A stretch of DNA of 7,951 nt from contig JAFSUU010000014.1 of NCBI GenBank assembly GCA_017445115.1, positions 1 through 7,951 of the forward strand. Reading direction: 5' to 3'. Shown here one piece after another: positions 6,350 through 7,951 of the stretch (positions within the stretch are counted from its first letter, which is position 1; each line of letters begins with the position of its first letter). The DNA comes from Clostridia bacterium. Lineage in GTDB: Bacteria > Bacillota_A > Clostridia > Oscillospirales > CAG-272. Made by a program: the position numbers and the translations under genes. The notes beneath the pieces are model-generated. The model was not told where the DNA came from, did not search any database, and saw nothing but the letters and a program-made list of their open reading frames with translations.

Positions 6350-7639
6350 TCAAAACTTCTTAACATATATCGTGTCATACCAGTGAACGTAGGTCTCGCC
6401 GTTTACGGTAAGACGTTCGTTTGAAGGGCGCAGTTCGGTCCAGTGTTTCCCGTAGCGTGTATATCCCCAGTCGTTGCGATTGAATCTGCGCCAAATGACC
6501 GTCCTTCCGTCCTTTGTGATATATTGCTCGGTCAGGACTTTTGACCCCCTCGGCTCCACGCTGACAAGACGGACGGTATCGTAAGCTTCACCGCCTATTG
6601 TCACTGTGTACCGTCCGACGATATCGGATATCGAGTAAGGAAGCTCTGAGCAGGTGATGTCGCTCCCGACCGCCGTGATCTCATCTTTTTTTGAAAGATG
6701 AGTTTCCGTGCCGCAGTTGTCCTCGCCGAAGCCCCAATCTTCGTTGAAGGCGTCGCCGTCGAGGAATGTTCGGAGTTGATAGACGCCGTTGTTCAACTGT
6801 CCCTGCGCAAGGAATCGGCATCGCGTATCGGTTAGAGACGCGACGAGATCCATTTTGTATTCTTCGTAATCTCCTTTGCGACAAAGTTCGGACAGATCGT
6901 ACGGCTTTATCAGGCATGATATACGGACTCCGCGGATGCCGTGTATCTCGACCTCGCTCTCCGCTTTCAATTCCTCGGTATCGAGAAGCTGTCCCGAAGG
7001 TGACTCGTAACTGCCAAATATAATATGTTCTCCAATTCTCGGTACGATGAGCCAGCCGGGGAGTTCCTCGCATACCACGTCGAACGGCTCCGCGTCAGAT
7101 TTGACGATGGTATATTTCGGTATGATCTCCGGAAGTGATTTCATATTTCTTTCCCCTTTCAGATTTGTATTAAACGGATACTTTTCCCTGAATCTCACTT
7201 TTGCGTTGTGAAGACGGCTTTTGACCGTTCCGACGGGGATATCAAGCCTTTTTGCTATCTCGGCTTGAGACATATCGTTCAGATAGTAAAGCTCGAGGAT
7301 CTGTCTCGACCTCACATCGAGCGCTTCCAACGTATCATCAATTATGCTGCTCTCGGTGACGCCGTAGATATTGACGTACGGAAGTTCGGTATCAAGGTCT
7401 TCAAAAAGCACCTCCGAGGTCTTTGCCTTCCGGCGATAGTAATCGTTGCACTTGTTGCGCGCAATACCGATGATCCACGCCTTGAAAAAACTTTCGTCTT
7501 TCAATCCGTCAAATCCGTTGAACGCCGCAAGACAGGTCTCCTGGATCACGTCTTTCGCGTCTTCCGGATTCCCTATGCGATAGTATACGAATCGTTCAAG
7601 CGGGCCAAGGCTTTCCCGCAGCAGATCGTCAAAATCCAT
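6350..7639 (-). CDS. ECF-type sigma-70 factor fused to a ~264-residue C-terminal domain
   Basis: This predicted sigma factor has 429 residues, whereas a plain ECF sigma has about 160-200. Sigma region 2 covers residues 7-73 (DAKDVIQETCLAAF, FFKAWIIGIARNKCNDYYRR). Region 4 covers 103-153, with a clear HTH (MSQAEIAKRLDIPVGTVKSRLHNAK). Residues 166-429 form an extra, probably beta-rich domain of unknown function (ELPGWLIVPRIGE, WGFGEDNCG at 302-310, VVGRYTV-like DIVGRYTVTIGG, and RFNRNDW). I recall similar fusions in Firmicutes but could not check. No anti-sigma gene or membrane segment is adjacent, so the tail may itself control the sigma activity. The ATG at 7639 is chosen because GAGG (7651-7648) lies 8 nt upstream; a GTG at 7648 overlaps that site. 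An ECF-type promoter in front suggests autoregulation. The gene is convergent with the AraC genes and has no visible partner. Confidence 0.88.
   Translation of the reverse strand: MDFDDLLRESLGPLERFVYYRIGNPEDAKDVIQETCLAAFNGFDGLKDESFFKAWIIGIARNKCNDYYRRKAKTSEVLFEDLDTELPYVNIYGVTESSIIDDTLEALDVRSRQILELYYLNDMSQAEIAKRLDIPVGTVKSRLHNAKVRFREKYPFNTNLKGERNMKSLPEIIPKYTIVKSDAEPFDVVCEELPGWLIVPRIGEHIIFGSYESPSGQLLDTEELKAESEVEIHGIRGVRISCLIKPYDLSELCRKGDYEEYKMDLVASLTDTRCRFLAQGQLNNGVYQLRTFLDGDAFNEDWGFGEDNCGTETHLSKKDEITAVGSDITCSELPYSISDIVGRYTVTIGGEAYDTVRLVSVEPRGSKVLTEQYITKDGRTVIWRRFNRNDWGYTRYGKHWTELRPSNERLTVNGETYVHWYDTIYVKKF
7142..7156 (-). promoter_or_regulatory. Internal ribosome-binding-like site and ATG at the sigma/C-terminal domain junction
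   Basis: Inside the sigma fusion gene, GGGG (7156-7153, within AAAGGGGA) precedes an in-frame ATG (7144-7142) by 8 nt, exactly where the C-terminal domain begins (M166). The linker residues KGERN are simply this purine-rich stretch read as codons. It could allow separate translation of the 264-residue domain, or be the trace of two genes that fused. Confidence 0.45.
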
Positions 7640-7687
7640 ATCTCTCACCTCGCTTTCCGTGAGAATAAAACCGGTTTCAACTATAAA

Positions 7688-7713
7688 GTCGATAAAAATG
7701 CCTGAAAGGTTCA
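7688..7713 (-). promoter_or_regulatory. ECF-type promoter of the sigma factor gene
   Basis: On the minus strand TGAACC (7713-7708) is followed after exactly 16 nt by CGAC (7691-7688). ECF sigma promoters typically have an AAC-containing -35 and a CGTC/CGAC -10 at such a spacing, and ECF sigma genes commonly drive their own transcription. The start would be near 7681, about 40 nt before the ATG. The perfect palindrome AAACCGGTTT (7668-7677) lies just inside the leader. Confidence 0.55.
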
Positions 7714-7809
7714 GTTATCCAAAATATATTTATAGCATGTTGTTGTTTGCCGTTGAATATCGTTTTTGTCGTACGAAAAGGGGACTGTAAAAAAAGTCCA
7801 AAAAAAGAG

Positions 7810-7844
7810 AAGACTATGTTTCAAAAGTAGGGACATAGTCTTCC
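7810..7844. terminator. Hairpin with T-run inside the insertion-sequence end
   Basis: GAAGACTATGT (7810-7820) pairs perfectly over 11 bp with ACATAGTCTTC (7834-7844) around a 13-nt loop, followed by CTTTTTT; the other strand also ends T-rich. It can act as a terminator either way. It overlaps the -35 element of the transposase promoter, an arrangement that would shield the element from incoming transcription. Confidence 0.7.
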
Positions 7845-7859
7845 TTTTTTGGTATAATG
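7831..7859 (+). promoter_or_regulatory. Transposase promoter (extended -10)
   Basis: GGGACA (7831-7836), a 17-nt spacer and TATAAT (7854-7859) preceded by TGG form an extended -10 promoter. Initiation would fall near 7866, within a few nucleotides of the transposase ATG at 7868, so the mRNA may be leaderless. Confidence 0.65.
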
Positions 7860-7867
7860 TTAATTGA

Positions 7868-7951
7868 TGAAAAAAACATATATACACCAATGGTATTATA
7901 CACCATATCAAGTAAAAATACCAGTGGAAATTGAAAAAATCATCGAAATAA
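7868..7951 (+). CDS. Transposase N-terminus, probably IS1182 family (partial, runs off window)
   Basis: Twenty-eight codons are open to the window edge, beginning MKKTYIHQWYYTPYQVKIP and continuing with VEIEKIIEI. The Y-T-x-x-Q-x-x-(I/L)-P-x-E-I pattern recalls the start of IS1182-family DDE transposases, which cut and rejoin DNA at the element's ends. No ribosome binding site precedes the ATG, consistent with low or leaderless translation. The catalytic domain lies outside the window, so the family call rests on this short stretch and on the terminal sequence at 7781. Confidence 0.55.

Larger units (their letters stand above)
7781..7951 (+). mobile_element. Left end of an insertion sequence, probably IS1182-like (cut by window edge)
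   Basis: Composition turns sharply AT-rich here. The presumed end begins GGGGACTGTAAAAAAAGTCC (7781-7800), containing a GGACT/AGTCC inverted repeat. From memory this resembles termini of IS1182-type elements in Firmicutes; no search was possible. The palindrome TCGTACGA (7770-7777) directly outside could be the target. The other end, and hence any direct repeat, lies beyond the window. The element sits 68 nt upstream of the sigma gene -35 element and leaves that promoter intact. Confidence 0.6.

Noticed and set aside
7640..7648. GTG start for the sigma factor
   Set aside because: It lies inside the GAGGTG ribosome binding site; the ATG at 7639 has correct spacing.
7208..7705. Plus-strand frame of about 165 codons opposite the sigma domain
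   Set aside because: It mirrors the conserved sigma coding strand and has no recognisable domain or start signals.
7711..7911. Minus-strand frame of 66 codons across the insertion-sequence end
   Set aside because: It crosses the element boundary and the hairpin, and its product is AT-driven low complexity.

Overview
The window looks like chromosome from a low-to-mid-GC Gram-positive bacterium, most likely class Clostridia. Supporting signs are strong GGAGG-type ribosome binding sites, sigma-A promoters of the TTGnnn/TATAAT type, XRE regulators with helical-repeat tails in a form common in gut Clostridia, and an AT-rich insertion sequence. No rRNA, tRNA or core housekeeping gene is present, so the genus cannot be fixed from this sequence.

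Layout, left to right. Positions 1-3530 hold three plus-strand genes for XRE-type DNA-binding proteins with TPR-like C-terminal regions (80-835, 998-2164, 2359-3483). Each has its own promoter, a perfect palindrome near the predicted transcription start, and a GC-rich hairpin 10-15 nt after the stop whose left arm (GCGAGGCGG) is the same in all three. Positions 3590-6262 hold two paralogous plus-strand AraC-type regulators (3719-4909, 5027-6262). Their DNA-binding domain is N-terminal, and the long C-terminal half resembles a degenerate acetyltransferase (GNAT) fold. A strong bidirectional hairpin (6266-6313) separates them from a convergent minus-strand gene (6350-7639). That gene encodes an ECF sigma factor fused to a domain of about 264 residues, and an ECF-type promoter lies in front of it. 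From about 7781 to the right edge lies the left end of an insertion sequence, probably IS1182-like, with the first 28 codons of its transposase.

How the genes may work together. Apart from the insertion sequence, every gene encodes a transcription regulator: three XRE, two AraC and one sigma factor. No enzyme, transporter or sensor kinase is present that would serve as a local target. Almost every gene is its own transcription unit with palindromes in or beside the promoter. The simplest reading is a cluster of self-regulated one-component switches that grew by duplication within two families, with targets elsewhere. Effectors, targets and cross-talk are not visible here. Functions given for C-terminal domains are inferences from fold-like patterns read by eye, not from searches.
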